Assembly: GCF_000731315.1 (NCBI RefSeq)
Contig: NZ_HG938353.1
Span: 4,583,963 to 4,647,962, forward strand
Length of the DNA stretch: 64,000 bases
Origin: Neorhizobium galegae bv. orientalis str. HAMBI 540
GTDB lineage: Bacteria; Pseudomonadota; Alphaproteobacteria; Rhizobiales; Rhizobiaceae
Reading direction: 5' to 3'
Position 1 is the first letter of the stretch, and every line of letters begins with the position of its first letter. Under the pieces are notes generated by a model, which worked only from the letters and a program-made list of their open reading frames with translations, was not told the origin of the DNA and searched no databases. This document shows positions 1 through 7,856 of the stretch, piece by piece. The position numbers were made by a program, and so were the translations under genes.

Positions 1-489
1 TACGATTGCGCGATACGAGTTGGCTATCTCCAGGACTCCAACCTGGTCGCAAGGCGCGTCGGACCGATTTATGGGAAGCTCGTCGCGAGCCCGGACTATA
101 TCAAGGCGCATGGATCGCCCGAAACGCCGGAGGAACTCGTCGCTCATGAGGCCCTCATGCAGGGCACCGAAGCCTGGCAACTCATGGATGGCGACAAGAT
201 CATCACGGTTCGTCCGCAGGGTCGCTTCAAGGCCGACAACGGCATAGCTCTCGTTGCCGCCGCGACAGCGGGACTCGGCATCGCTTACCTGCCCGATTGC
301 CTTACCCATGAATATATAGCTTCCGGTGTGCTCATGCCGGTCATGACGCGTCATCCGCCACCTCCGGCCGGGGCCTATGTCATCCGCCCGCCAGGTCAGC
401 ATCCCGCACGGAAGATACGGGTCCTCACCGAATTGCTGATTGAGTATTGCGAACCGGCTCCGCACCTCGCAGGACCTGCCCCTGTCTGA
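1..489 (+). CDS. LysR-family regulator, C-terminal part (cut by window edge)
   Basis: The reading frame is open from the first base and ends at the TGA at 487-489, giving about 162 residues. It matches the effector-binding half of a LysR-type regulator: an AIRVG strand, then DSNLVARR and the typical LVASPDYIKAHG segment, then the late GLGIAYLPD loop. The N-terminal winged helix-turn-helix lies outside the window. LysR proteins of this type usually control a neighbouring oxidoreductase gene. The degraded SDR just downstream, or a gene to the left, could be the former target. Family call is firm; ligand and target are unknown. Confidence 0.85.
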   Translation, partial: YDCAIRVGYLQDSNLVARRVGPIYGKLVASPDYIKAHGSPETPEELVAHEALMQGTEAWQLMDGDKIITVRPQGRFKADNGIALVAAATAGLGIAYLPDCLTHEYIASGVLMPVMTRHPPPPAGAYVIRPPGQHPARKIRVLTELLIEYCEPAPHLAGPAPV

Positions 490-522
490 GTGGCCTATCC
501 TGTCGGAGGTCCTAACTCCGGA

Positions 523-796
523 GAAGGTAAGGGGCATGGCGAGCGGGTCGCCGATATCGCCACCGAAGAGTTTGCGCGCGTGCTGGTGACGAATGCACTC
601 GGCCCGATGCGCGTAATCGAGGGGTTGCAGGATCACGTGAGGGCGGACGGCGTGATGTCGTCAGGCCAAGGCAGCATAGGCGAATGGCCGGCATGAAGCC
701 TATCGCACCAGCAAGGTCGTAGACGTGCTGATCTCGCAGCAAGGCAAGCCGGGCCTCGAATATCTCGACCGGGACGGGAAGACCGTCCGGTGGTGA
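523..796 (+). pseudogene. Short-chain dehydrogenase remnant, frameshifted and internally deleted
   Basis: Two pieces of an SDR remain in different frames. Around 541-690, frame 1 reads ERVADIATEEFARV, then NALGPMRVIE and MSSGQGSIGE, which is the central SDR region ending at the catalytic serine strand. At 695-715 the frame shifts and reads EAYRTSKV, the YxxxK catalytic motif. It then jumps directly to a C-terminal tail ending DGKTVRW at 794-796. The N-terminal Rossmann part and the segment between YxxxK and the tail are missing. Inference: a decayed YdfG/carbonyl-reductase-type SDR. Bases 797-940 hold nothing recognisable. Confidence 0.7.
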
Positions 797-940
797 CCGG
801 ACCAGGAGCATAGCCTGCGGCTTTTCGGAAGCCGCCGTCGACAGACAACTCCACTGGAGTTGGTTGATGAGAACGACGTGAGAGATGACTTGCTCCCAGT
901 GGTGTTGTGGACCTGCCGATGAGGGCGTGGTGTCGGCGGC

Positions 941-1561
941 TCAGAGGAGATCGACGTTGAGAGCGATGTCCCAGGTGCCGGCGCCGTTTTTGGCCAGGCC
1001 GATCAGCATCAAGCCGAGCGCCTCGAGCGTCTGGGCCATGTGCAGGCCGCCGATATCGAATGGACGCAGCCCGAGACTGTCGGTGAAGGTCGAGACGCGC
1101 GCCTTGGCCTCCGGATCGTCGGCTGCGATGAACGCGTCAAGGCGTCCACCCCGAGCAAGTACGTGGCCGAAGAGCGTGTTGAACGCCTTCACGACATGCG
1201 CACCGGCGGGGAGGCCCTTAGCGATCTCCTGTGCACCAGAACTGCCGTGGGGGGTGACGAGGCCTGTGGCGTTGGGGGAGATCGGGTTGGTGATGTCGAT
1301 GATCACCTTGCCGTCGAGCGCGTCCCCGTATTCGGCCACCACCGCCGCCGCACTGGCGTACGGCACTGCGAGGATGACAATGTCGCCCGCAGGCGCGGCG
1401 CCGTACGTCCCTGTGGTCGCTCCGACCGCCAGCTGGTCGGCCAGCGCCCGCGCCTTGACGGAGTCGCGGCTGACAACCTCGACGGTATGTCCAGCCTTGG
1501 CGGTACGGCCCGCGATCGCCGCGGCCATGCCGCCTGAACCAATGATGGTGATAGTGCTCAT
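941..1561 (-). CDS. F420-dependent NADP reductase-like oxidoreductase (copy 1)
   Basis: A 206-residue protein that starts with the Rossmann motif GSGGMAAAI within the first 20 residues. It continues with DIVILAVPY, VIIDITNP and VVKAFNT, the pattern of the NADPH-dependent F420 reductase / NAD(P)-binding family (pfam F420_oxidored). The ATG at 1561 is chosen because TAGGAG lies about 8 bases upstream and the N-terminus aligns with the paralogue at 2601-3236. It is the last gene of a leftward three-gene unit starting at 3236. Substrate is unknown; most bacterial members do not use F420 and many are annotated only as NAD(P)-binding. Confidence 0.85.
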   Translation of the reverse strand: MSTITIIGSGGMAAAIAGRTAKAGHTVEVVSRDSVKARALADQLAVGATTGTYGAAPAGDIVILAVPYASAAAVVAEYGDALDGKVIIDITNPISPNATGLVTPHGSSGAQEIAKGLPAGAHVVKAFNTLFGHVLARGGRLDAFIAADDPEAKARVSTFTDSLGLRPFDIGGLHMAQTLEALGLMLIGLAKNGAGTWDIALNVDLL

Positions 1562-1608
1562 GTGCAGTCTCCTAAAGAGTTGGGTATTGCTGGTAGTCTC
1601 TGAGCGGG

Positions 1609-2550
1609 TCAGCCGGCCGGGAAGTAATGGCCGTTGTCTAGGTCTTCGAGCAGGCCGGGCTGAGTGGGGTCCCAGCCGAGGGTCTGGCGGGTGATGGCGC
1701 TGGACGCGGCGACGTCCAGCTTGACCAGATTCGCGAGGAACCCGAAAAAGCCCGGCAGCATCAGCTCGTCCGCCGGAATCGGCACGGCCGGCAGGTTCAA
1801 GCGGCTGCTGATGGCTTCGGCAATTTTGCGGAACGGAATAGCCTCGTCGGCAACCGCATGCCAATTCCTGCCGGCGGGGCTCTTCTCCAGCGCCAGACGG
1901 AACATGGCGGCCAAGTCGCGGGCGTGCACGGCCGACCAATTGTTCTTGCCGTCGCCGGGATATCCGACGACGCCCTTCTCCTTCGCAAGCCCGATCAGTA
2001 TCGGGAGGAAACCGGCATTGTCGCTCGTGCTGTGCATGATCGTCGGAATCCGTACGACCGAAGAGCGCACGCCTTGCTCAGCGAAACCGAGCACGGTCGT
2101 TTCGACGATGTTACGAACTCGCAAGGTGCCCTTGAACTTCTCGCCGCCAGAGAGGGTGGGATCCTCCTCGGTGGCTGGGCGGCCGAGATGTTCCCAACCC
2201 GGCGAGCCGATGCTCCCCGATGTGACCAGCGGCTTTCCGGTCCCCTTCAGAGCCTCACCGTATGCGAGCATGATCTTTTGCTCCGCGGCAGCCACCGCGT
2301 CGAGGCCTCCGGTGGGAAGCAGGTCTTGCCGGTGCGCAACGTGGATGACGCCGTCGGAGTCTGCGGCCGCCGCTTTTAGCCCGTCGAGATCATCGAGGTC
2401 GCCGCGACGCACTTTGGCGCCAAGCGCGGACACCGCCTCTGCGGACTTGTCCGACCGGGCAAGCGCAGTAACCTCGTGACCGGCTGCAATGAGGTCGGAA
2501 ATGATATACGGACCGGAATGGCCGGTCCCGCCGGTAACGAATACGTGCAT
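1609..2550 (-). CDS. NAD(P)-dependent epimerase/SDR (extended, atypical)
   Basis: A 313-residue extended short-chain dehydrogenase. The N-terminus has the TGGTGHSGPYI nucleotide-binding loop, followed by a GDLDD acidic segment and an HVAHRQ strand. The C-terminal half carries the AVHARDLAAMFRLALE segment typical of NAD-dependent epimerase/NmrA-like proteins. AAGGAGC precedes the ATG at 2550. It lies between two F420-NADP-reductase-like paralogues, with gaps of 47 and 50 bases, so the three are probably one transcript. The reaction cannot be named from sequence. Confidence 0.85.
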   Translation of the reverse strand: MHVFVTGGTGHSGPYIISDLIAAGHEVTALARSDKSAEAVSALGAKVRRGDLDDLDGLKAAAADSDGVIHVAHRQDLLPTGGLDAVAAAEQKIMLAYGEALKGTGKPLVTSGSIGSPGWEHLGRPATEEDPTLSGGEKFKGTLRVRNIVETTVLGFAEQGVRSSVVRIPTIMHSTSDNAGFLPILIGLAKEKGVVGYPGDGKNNWSAVHARDLAAMFRLALEKSPAGRNWHAVADEAIPFRKIAEAISSRLNLPAVPIPADELMLPGFFGFLANLVKLDVAASSAITRQTLGWDPTQPGLLEDLDNGHYFPAG

Positions 2551-2600
2551 GATACTGCTCCTTGTGGGTGATGGGATGCGAGAAGGGATGGCGCGTGTCC

Positions 2601-3236
2601 TCAGCCGAGGAGGCTGACGCCGATCGAGAAGTTGGTGTGTTTGACGGAGTGGGCGAGAAGCCCGAGCGACAGCAGGCAGGCGTGCTCAAGCGTCGGCGCC
2701 ATGGACAGCTGTCCGGTATCCATCGGACGCAATCCGAGGCTCTCGATGAACGCCGAGACGCGCGCCTTCGCCTGCGCGTCGTCCCCGGCGATGAACACGT
2801 CCAAGGGGCGACCCTCGACTGGACCCGCCGCCAGGACGCGGGAAAACAGGGTGTTGAACGCCTTGACGACAACGGCGTCCGAAGGTGCGGCCTTCATGAT
2901 CTCCCGCGCGCCGAAACTGTCCTCAGGGGTCACAAAGCTCTTTAGGTCGGAGCCGACGGGGTTGGTGATGTCGACGAGGAGTTTGCCTGCCAGCGCTTCG
3001 CCGTACTGCTTCACCACGTCGAGAACCGCCGAATAAGGAACCGCGAGGACGACAATGTCCCCGGCCGGGGCTGCTGCGAACACTCCTGTCGTCGCGCCAG
3101 CTCCAATCTGCTCGGCCCGCGCCCGCGCCTTGGCGGCGTCGCGACTCATCACCTCGACGGTGTGTCCGGCCTTGGCGGCAAGGCCTCCGATCGCTGCGGC
3201 CATTCCGCCTGACCCGATGATGCTGATAGTGCTCAT
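2601..3236 (-). CDS. F420-dependent NADP reductase-like oxidoreductase (copy 2)
   Basis: A 211-residue paralogue of the 941-1561 product. Matching segments include GSGGMAAAIGG, DIVVLAVPYSA, LLVDITNPVG and VVVKAFNTLFSRVL, and the C-terminal LGLRPMD region corresponds too. A TTG two codons upstream would extend it, but the ATG at 3236 matches the paralogue and has GAGGA at a usable distance. As first gene of the leftward unit it faces the TetR-type regulator at 3387. The repeat-containing region 3237-3386 is the likely shared control region. Confidence 0.85.
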   Translation of the reverse strand: MSTISIIGSGGMAAAIGGLAAKAGHTVEVMSRDAAKARARAEQIGAGATTGVFAAAPAGDIVVLAVPYSAVLDVVKQYGEALAGKLLVDITNPVGSDLKSFVTPEDSFGAREIMKAAPSDAVVVKAFNTLFSRVLAAGPVEGRPLDVFIAGDDAQAKARVSAFIESLGLRPMDTGQLSMAPTLEHACLLSLGLLAHSVKHTNFSIGVSLLG

Positions 3237-3306
3237 GTGCAATATCCTCGTGAATTGGATGGTGCTCGCACTTTCTAAATGGTACGGCGCGCTGTATCTT
3301 ATGGAT

Positions 3307-3369
3307 CACCGATCCGGATTCTGGCTTACGGATCCGAACCACTGATCCATATATATGGTTCACTGATCC
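3307..3369. promoter_or_regulatory. Repeated CACYGATCC elements, candidate TetR-family operators
   Basis: The divergent gap between the oxidoreductase unit and the TetR-type gene holds three direct copies of CACYGATCC, at 3307-3315, 3340-3348 and 3361-3369. The last two are spaced by 21 bases, two helical turns. Partly inverted forms (GGATCAC at 3303-3309, CGGATCCG near 3329-3336) and an AT-rich ATATATAT core lie in the same stretch. Position and repetition suggest a repressor site; the assignment is inference. Confidence 0.4.
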
Positions 3370-3386
3370 GTTTATCAAGGAAAACC

Positions 3387-3965
3387 ATGCGAGCTGACGC
3401 CAGAAAAAATTACAGCCATATCCTCACGGTCGCGCGTGAGGTCGTCACCGAGCATGGTGCAGATGCGTCGATGCGCGATATCGCCCGCCGGGCCGGCGTC
3501 GGGTTGGCCACGCTGCTTCGTCATTTTCCGACGCGAGAAGCCTTGTTCGAAGCGTTGCTGTGTACAAATCTGGACGCACTGACGCAGAAAGCAGACGAAC
3601 TCGAAACGTCTAATTCACCTGAGGAAGCGCTCGTGTCCTGGTTTCGCGAATGGATGGCATTCGCCCAAAGCTATAGGGGCGTTGTCGCCCTGATGGCGGC
3701 CGCCCACACGAACCCGGACTCCGCTCTTTATGCTTCATGCGCAGCGGTGCATTCGGCGAGCACGCGACTACTGCTCCGTGCTCAGGCCGAAGGTACAGCG
3801 CGCACCGATATGAATGGGGACGACCTGTTCGGCCTAATGTCGGCGCTCGGCTGGCTCGTCGACCTACCCTCATTCGCGCCGCGGGCCGATCATCTTGCTC
3901 ACATTGTAACGAGCGCTATCCTGACAAACCCTTCGAGCAACGGCGTCAAGAAGGCGACGCGTTGA
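3387..3965 (+). CDS. TetR/AcrR-family regulator
   Basis: A 192-residue regulator. The N-terminal helix-turn-helix reads ASMRDIARRAGVGLATLLRHF followed by PTREALFEALL, typical of TetR/AcrR DNA-binding domains. The C-terminal ligand domain (about residues 80-180) resembles the SCO1712/TetR_C_33-like group. The ATG at 3387 follows AAGGA at 3377-3381; a longer frame begins upstream but would cross the repeat elements. Divergent from the unit 941-3236, it probably represses that unit and itself. Inducer unknown. Confidence 0.88.
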   Translation: MRADARKNYSHILTVAREVVTEHGADASMRDIARRAGVGLATLLRHFPTREALFEALLCTNLDALTQKADELETSNSPEEALVSWFREWMAFAQSYRGVVALMAAAHTNPDSALYASCAAVHSASTRLLLRAQAEGTARTDMNGDDLFGLMSALGWLVDLPSFAPRADHLAHIVTSAILTNPSSNGVKKATR

Positions 3966-3966
3966 A

Positions 3967-4578
3967 TCAGATCAGCATCTGATGGTCGATGGTCGCCCTC
4001 GTTGATCGGCGCTCCACTCGTGCGGCGAGGCCATCAAGAATCAGCTTCAGCCCTTCTTCGAAAGCGGCTTCGTGATCTATCTGCGGAACCCCGATCAAAT
4101 CGTCCGCAGTTGCGCCGAGACTGGCTTCGGCCTGTTCCTCGAGCACGCTTCCGACGGTGAAGCGGCTGGACGCGAGCATCGCCATCTGAGCGTCCCGCTC
4201 GGGCAAACCGGACGCGACCAGGAAGGCCATCTTGTGCGCGATCCGATCGATGTCCGCCGCACCGGGGGGGCTGCCCGCGTGGAGCTTTGCGCCGTCGCGG
4301 CGCATCAGCAGCGTTCGCCGGAAGCTGCGCGTGTTGTCGAGAAACCAATCACGCCAGTCATCGGATGGCATTGGAAGCGGAGCGGTCGCGTGGGGCGCCA
4401 TCGCAGTCTCGGCCATGGCGGCGAGCAGTTCCTCCTTCTTGCGAAAATGCCAGTACAGCGACGGTTGCTCGACGCCGAGCCGCTTCGCGAGTTGTCTCGT
4501 GCTGACGCCCTCAAGACCAACCTCATCGAGCAGATCGAGCGCTTCGGCAATTACGGTTTCACGAGTTAGCTTAGCCAT
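3967..4578 (-). CDS. TetR-class repressor with tetracycline-repressor architecture
   Basis: A 203-residue homologue of the tetracycline repressor itself, not merely of the wider superfamily. Compared from memory with the Tn10 TetR sequence it aligns without gaps for 120 residues. The DNA-reading residues Arg28, Gln38, Tyr42, Trp43 and Lys48 are identical (GVEQPSLYWHF). In the ligand pocket Asn82, Phe86, His100 and Glu147 are kept. His64 is Ala (with His at 63), Thr103 is Ser and Gln116 is Lys. Two tet-operator-like palindromes lie in the 68-base gap to the divergent flavin monooxygenase. Likely autoregulated; the inducer may be a tetracycline-like or another polyketide/phenolic molecule. Its 3' end nearly touches the convergent TetR-type gene ending at 3965. 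Confidence 0.88.
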   Translation of the reverse strand: MAKLTRETVIAEALDLLDEVGLEGVSTRQLAKRLGVEQPSLYWHFRKKEELLAAMAETAMAPHATAPLPMPSDDWRDWFLDNTRSFRRTLLMRRDGAKLHAGSPPGAADIDRIAHKMAFLVASGLPERDAQMAMLASSRFTVGSVLEEQAEASLGATADDLIGVPQIDHEAAFEEGLKLILDGLAARVERRSTRATIDHQMLI

Positions 4579-4586
4579 CTTGACAA

Positions 4587-4601
4587 TCTATCGGCGATAG
4601 G
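4587..4601. promoter_or_regulatory. tet-operator-like palindrome, repressor-proximal
   Basis: TCTATCGGCGATAGG contains CTATC/GATAG arms around a central GGC, the shape of tetO (classical core CTATCAGTGATAG). It lies 9 bases upstream of the TetR-class start codon and 31 bp, centre to centre, from the second site. A CTTGAC hexamer, the usual rhizobial -35, sits just before it at 4579-4584. Confidence 0.75.
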
Positions 4602-4617
4602 GGAGTTTGTAAATCAG

Positions 4618-4632
4618 CCTATCACTGATAGA
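4618..4632. promoter_or_regulatory. tet operator, near-identical to the Tn10 tetO core
   Basis: CCTATCACTGATAGA holds CTATCACTGATAG at 4619-4631, which is exactly the reverse complement of the classical CTATCAGTGATAG core. It lies 15 bases before the ATG of the flavin monooxygenase. Repressor binding here should block that gene's transcription. Confidence 0.82.
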
Positions 4633-4646
4633 TTCGAGTTGCGCAC

Positions 4647-5918
4647 ATGAAGATTGAGACTGAAAATCGCTCCCTCAAGATTCTTGTCTGCGGTGGAGGG
4701 ATTGCGGGTCCGGCCTTGGCCTATTGGCTCACCCGAAGCGGCCATCAAGTCGTCGTAGTCGAGCGGTTCTCAAGCATCAGGGCCAGGGGTGCGCAGGTGG
4801 ACCTGCGCGGGCAAGGCATCGAGGCCGCCAAGCGCATGGGGCTTATAGGCGCCATCCGCAGCAACCTTGTCGATGAGGCTGGCGTCTCGTTCGTCGACTC
4901 CCAGGGTCATGCCAAGGCGACGATTCTGGCCAACACATCCGGTCGCGGCGCGCAATCGCTCACATCCGAATACGAGATCATGCGCGGCGATGTCGTGCGC
5001 ATTCTCCAGGACCTGACCAGGGACGTCGTAGAATACGTCTTCGGCAAGACCGTAGAGCGGTTCGAACAGGACGACGAGAAGGTTCTAGCTCACTTCTCCG
5101 ACGGCACCTCTGACACCTTCGATCTGCTGGTCGGAGCCGATGGTCAGGGATCGCGCATTCGCCAGGGTATCCTGCCGCCGGATGCCGCCGACCCTTACCT
5201 GCGAATGGGCATCCACATGGCCTATTGGTTCATCCCACGCACACCGGCCGACGATGGCAACATCCGTAATACGTACCTCGCTCCTGGCGGCCGGATGATC
5301 ATGCGACGGAGCCATAATCCGACGGAAACGCAAGTCTACTTCGTGCTCAGGGAAAGCTCCGAAGAAGCATCGGCCATTCATAGGGCACCATTGGACCAGC
5401 AAAAGCAGTTCTGGATAGAGCGGTTCCGGGACGCCGGCTGGCAGACCGATCGATTCATCCGCGGCATGACGACGACTCCCAACTTCTACTCTCAGGAAGT
5501 GGTGCAGGTCCGCACAGACACCTGGTACAAGGGTCGCGTGGTTCTCGTCGGCGATGCCGCGCATTGTGCATCCCCGTTCAGCGGCATGGGCGTATCCGGC
5601 AGCCTGGTCGGAGCTTATGTCTTGGCGGGTGAGATCAATCGCAATACGGGAGATCTCGCGCGAGCCTTCGCGCTCTACGACGAAACGCTACGGCCCTTCG
5701 TCAACGAAATCCAGAACGTAAACCCATCGCTTCTGCGCCTGGGAATGCCTAAGACGCGATTTGGGGTAAACGTCTTTCTTTCCATAATGGCCTTGGCCGC
5801 ACTGCTCCGCATCCCGGACCTGGTCGCCAGATTTTCGTCGGAAGACAGGGACGGCGGCTGGCTTCTACCCGAATATACGGAGCTGCATCCGGCCCATCAA
5901 ACTGCGCTACCGGGTTAG
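4647..5918 (+). CDS. FAD-dependent monooxygenase, TetX-like (group A flavoprotein)
   Basis: A 423-residue single-component flavoprotein hydroxylase. It has the FAD-binding CGGGIAGPALA loop near residues 15-25 with VVVVER closing the Rossmann unit, the GADGQGSRIR motif near 165-175, and the VLVGDAAHCASPFSGMGVSG motif near 300. Such enzymes hydroxylate aromatic or polyketide substrates with NADPH and O2; TetX inactivates tetracyclines this way. Length and domain order fit TetX and related proteins, but a substrate cannot be read from the sequence. No strong ribosome-binding site precedes the ATG at 4647. Control by the divergent TetR-class protein is strongly suggested by the two operators. Confidence 0.85.
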   Translation: MKIETENRSLKILVCGGGIAGPALAYWLTRSGHQVVVVERFSSIRARGAQVDLRGQGIEAAKRMGLIGAIRSNLVDEAGVSFVDSQGHAKATILANTSGRGAQSLTSEYEIMRGDVVRILQDLTRDVVEYVFGKTVERFEQDDEKVLAHFSDGTSDTFDLLVGADGQGSRIRQGILPPDAADPYLRMGIHMAYWFIPRTPADDGNIRNTYLAPGGRMIMRRSHNPTETQVYFVLRESSEEASAIHRAPLDQQKQFWIERFRDAGWQTDRFIRGMTTTPNFYSQEVVQVRTDTWYKGRVVLVGDAAHCASPFSGMGVSGSLVGAYVLAGEINRNTGDLARAFALYDETLRPFVNEIQNVNPSLLRLGMPKTRFGVNVFLSIMALAALLRIPDLVARFSSEDRDGGWLLPEYTELHPAHQTALPG

Positions 5919-6192
5919 GTGAGAACTCGGGATGCAGGCCGTGATTGCGCCACACCGAAAGCAGTTTCCTTTCGAAGATCGAGTGCCTCCGGGCCTAGCG
6001 GTCGTTCACCTAAGCCAGTCGATGTAGTCAGGAACAGCCTGCTCGACGTCGAATATCGGCTTGGAGCCTCTGTCTTTCTGAAGCCGAGCAATGTCGAGAG
6101 AGTGGTCCGGGCGGTGATCGGGGTTCCGGCCAGCCGGAAGTACGATGCCTGCGCCGGGAATGGCTTTGCTGATGGCTCCTCCGCGGAAGCGA

Positions 6193-6924
6193 TCAGATTA
6201 GGCTCTGGCCGCCGTCGATATGCAGCGTTTGGCCTGTCGTGAACTCGCTCTCCATGGCGTAGACATAGGCCAGCGCCACATCGGCTGGATTCGCGATCCG
6301 TCCTGCCGGGAGCCGCGTCGCCATGCTCTCGAAAAGGCTGGATTTATTCTCGCCGGCCAGTTCGGTGAACATGGGTGTATCGACCCAGCCCGGCGACACC
6401 ACGTTGACCCTTGTCGGCGCCAGTTCCAGCGACAGCGCATGCGCGAAATAGCCGAACGACCCGGCGATGGCCGCCACGACCGATCCGCCGGGAACCGGCG
6501 GCTTGTCCTTGTTTATGCCCGACGTGAAGGTCATCGATCCACCCTTCTTCAAGGTGCGGACTGCGTGCTTGGCTACCAGGACCGCGCCCACCAGCTTGTT
6601 GTCGATGAAGCCGCGAACAACATTCAAGTCGGTGTCCCCGATGGGGTAGTCGGGCGGCGGCGTTCCTGCCGTCGAGACAAGATGATCGAGGCCGCCGATC
6701 CCTGCGAACAGGCGAGCGATCTCTGCCTCCTGGGTCATGTCGGCTGCGAAGGTGCTGACCTTGCCGACTGCCGCAAGCGCGCGTTCGGCTGCTTGCAGCT
6801 TCTCCTGCGACCGGCCGACGATCACCACCTCGGCGCCTTTGTCCAGAACTGCGGTCGCAACGCCGAGACCGATGCCGGAGCTGCCGCCGATGACGAGAAT
6901 TCTCTTGCCCATAAGCGTCGCCAT
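6193..6924 (-). CDS. SDR-family protein lacking the YxxxK catalytic pair
   Basis: A 243-residue SDR-fold protein. The ATG at 6924 is preferred over 6936 because the latter lies inside the GGAGGAAC ribosome-binding site. The NAD(P) loop GGSSGIGLG is at residues 13-21, STAG stands for NNAG at 84-87, and FTSGI supplies the serine strand near 135. Aligned from the LSLELAP helix, the positions of catalytic Tyr and Lys are Val150 and Ala154. The C-terminal GQTLHIDGGQ segment is normal. It may bind nucleotide without classical SDR chemistry. The 274 bases to the left (5919-6192) hold no convincing gene. Confidence 0.82.
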   Translation of the reverse strand: MATLMGKRILVIGGSSGIGLGVATAVLDKGAEVVIVGRSQEKLQAAERALAAVGKVSTFAADMTQEAEIARLFAGIGGLDHLVSTAGTPPPDYPIGDTDLNVVRGFIDNKLVGAVLVAKHAVRTLKKGGSMTFTSGINKDKPPVPGGSVVAAIAGSFGYFAHALSLELAPTRVNVVSPGWVDTPMFTELAGENKSSLFESMATRLPAGRIANPADVALAYVYAMESEFTTGQTLHIDGGQSLI

Positions 6925-6976
6925 GGGTTCCTCCATATCTGAAGTGGTGCTGTGAAGTCGGGCGCGACGAGCGTCG

Positions 6977-7435
6977 CTAACCCTGGTAGGCGTGTTCGAG
7001 ATCCGCGATGATGATCTTCTTCATCCTGTACATGGCCTGCATCACCCGTTCGGCCCTGTCCTTGTCCGCGTCGGCGATCATCTTCAGCAGGATGGCGGGT
7101 GTGACCTGCCAGAAAACGCCAAATTTGTCCGTCAGCCATCCGCAGGGCTGCTCCTTGCCGCCCTCGGCGATCAGAGCATCCCAGTAGTAGTCGGTTTCTT
7201 CCTGATCGCCTGTTTCGACAAGGAACGAGAACGCCTCATTGTACGGCACGCGCGAGTTGGCATTCAGCGCGGCGATCTGCAGGCCGCCGAGCTCGAACCG
7301 CACCACCGACAGTTCCGGGTTGGGCAGTTCGGTGCGTGCAAGGAGCCTGGAGTCCTTGAACACGGATCGATAGAACTCCATGGCCTCTTCTGCCTGGCCA
7401 TTGAACCAGAGATGGGGGTAGATGTTCATGATCAT
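6977..7435 (-). CDS. PhnB-type VOC/glyoxalase-superfamily protein
   Basis: A 152-residue protein of the PhnB (formerly 3-demethylubiquinone methyltransferase-like) branch of the vicinal oxygen chelate superfamily. It starts NIYPHLWFNGQAEEAMEFY, then shows ELPNPELSVVRFELGG, NEAFSFLVET and CGWLTDKFGVFWQV. An ATG at 7429 (MNIYPH) is an alternative start. Function of the family is poorly known; many members are small metal-binding proteins. It lies 52 bases downstream of the SDR-like gene and 36 bases from the DUF1127 gene, same strand as both. Confidence 0.85.
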   Translation of the reverse strand: MIMNIYPHLWFNGQAEEAMEFYRSVFKDSRLLARTELPNPELSVVRFELGGLQIAALNANSRVPYNEAFSFLVETGDQEETDYYWDALIAEGGKEQPCGWLTDKFGVFWQVTPAILLKMIADADKDRAERVMQAMYRMKKIIIADLEHAYQG

Positions 7436-7471
7436 TGTCCTTCGATGATGGCTGAGGAAGCGGTCGGCGGG

Positions 7472-7714
7472 CTATGGCTGCCGTAGGAGGACGGTTCCGT
7501 CCCAGTCACGTTCGAAGCCGATGTCTTCAAGGCTATGATCCGAAAAGCGGTCGAGACGCCGCATGTCGGTTCGATGCCGGATCACCAGAACCTGGCGCGT
7601 GGCCAGATCGCGGGCCGCACCGATCAAAGCGGCGATCACATCGATTGGCCGATGCCCGCGTTCGCCTGCTGCCGATCCATGAAAAATATCAAACGATGCG
7701 TGAGTAACACTCAT
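7472..7714 (-). CDS. DUF1127-type small protein
   Basis: An 80-residue protein whose C-terminal part reads RRLDRFSDHSLEDIGFERDW. This matches the short DUF1127 motif (arginine-rich helix, then L-x-DIG). DUF1127 proteins are abundant in rhizobia and have been linked to RNA turnover and to phosphate and carbon metabolism. The N-terminal 40 residues are unremarkable. It is divergent from the LysR gene at 7857, which may regulate it. Confidence 0.72.
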   Translation of the reverse strand: MSVTHASFDIFHGSAAGERGHRPIDVIAALIGAARDLATRQVLVIRHRTDMRRLDRFSDHSLEDIGFERDWDGTVLLRQP

Positions 7715-7856
7715 GGCCTTAATCCATTTTCAATGGCGCTTCTCAGCTTGGTCGCCGTCGCCTTTGCGTTGTTGATGGGAAGGAGTTTGCTTCTTTCCCT
7801 GCTGGACGACAAACGACTAATAGTGCATGATTTGTGATCAGTGCTCACAGGTCATC

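Noticed and set aside
5919..6242. Plus-strand frame of 107 codons after the flavin monooxygenase
   Set aside because: It starts immediately after the stop of the previous gene without a ribosome-binding site, runs into the antisense of the SDR-like gene, and shows no recognisable pattern.
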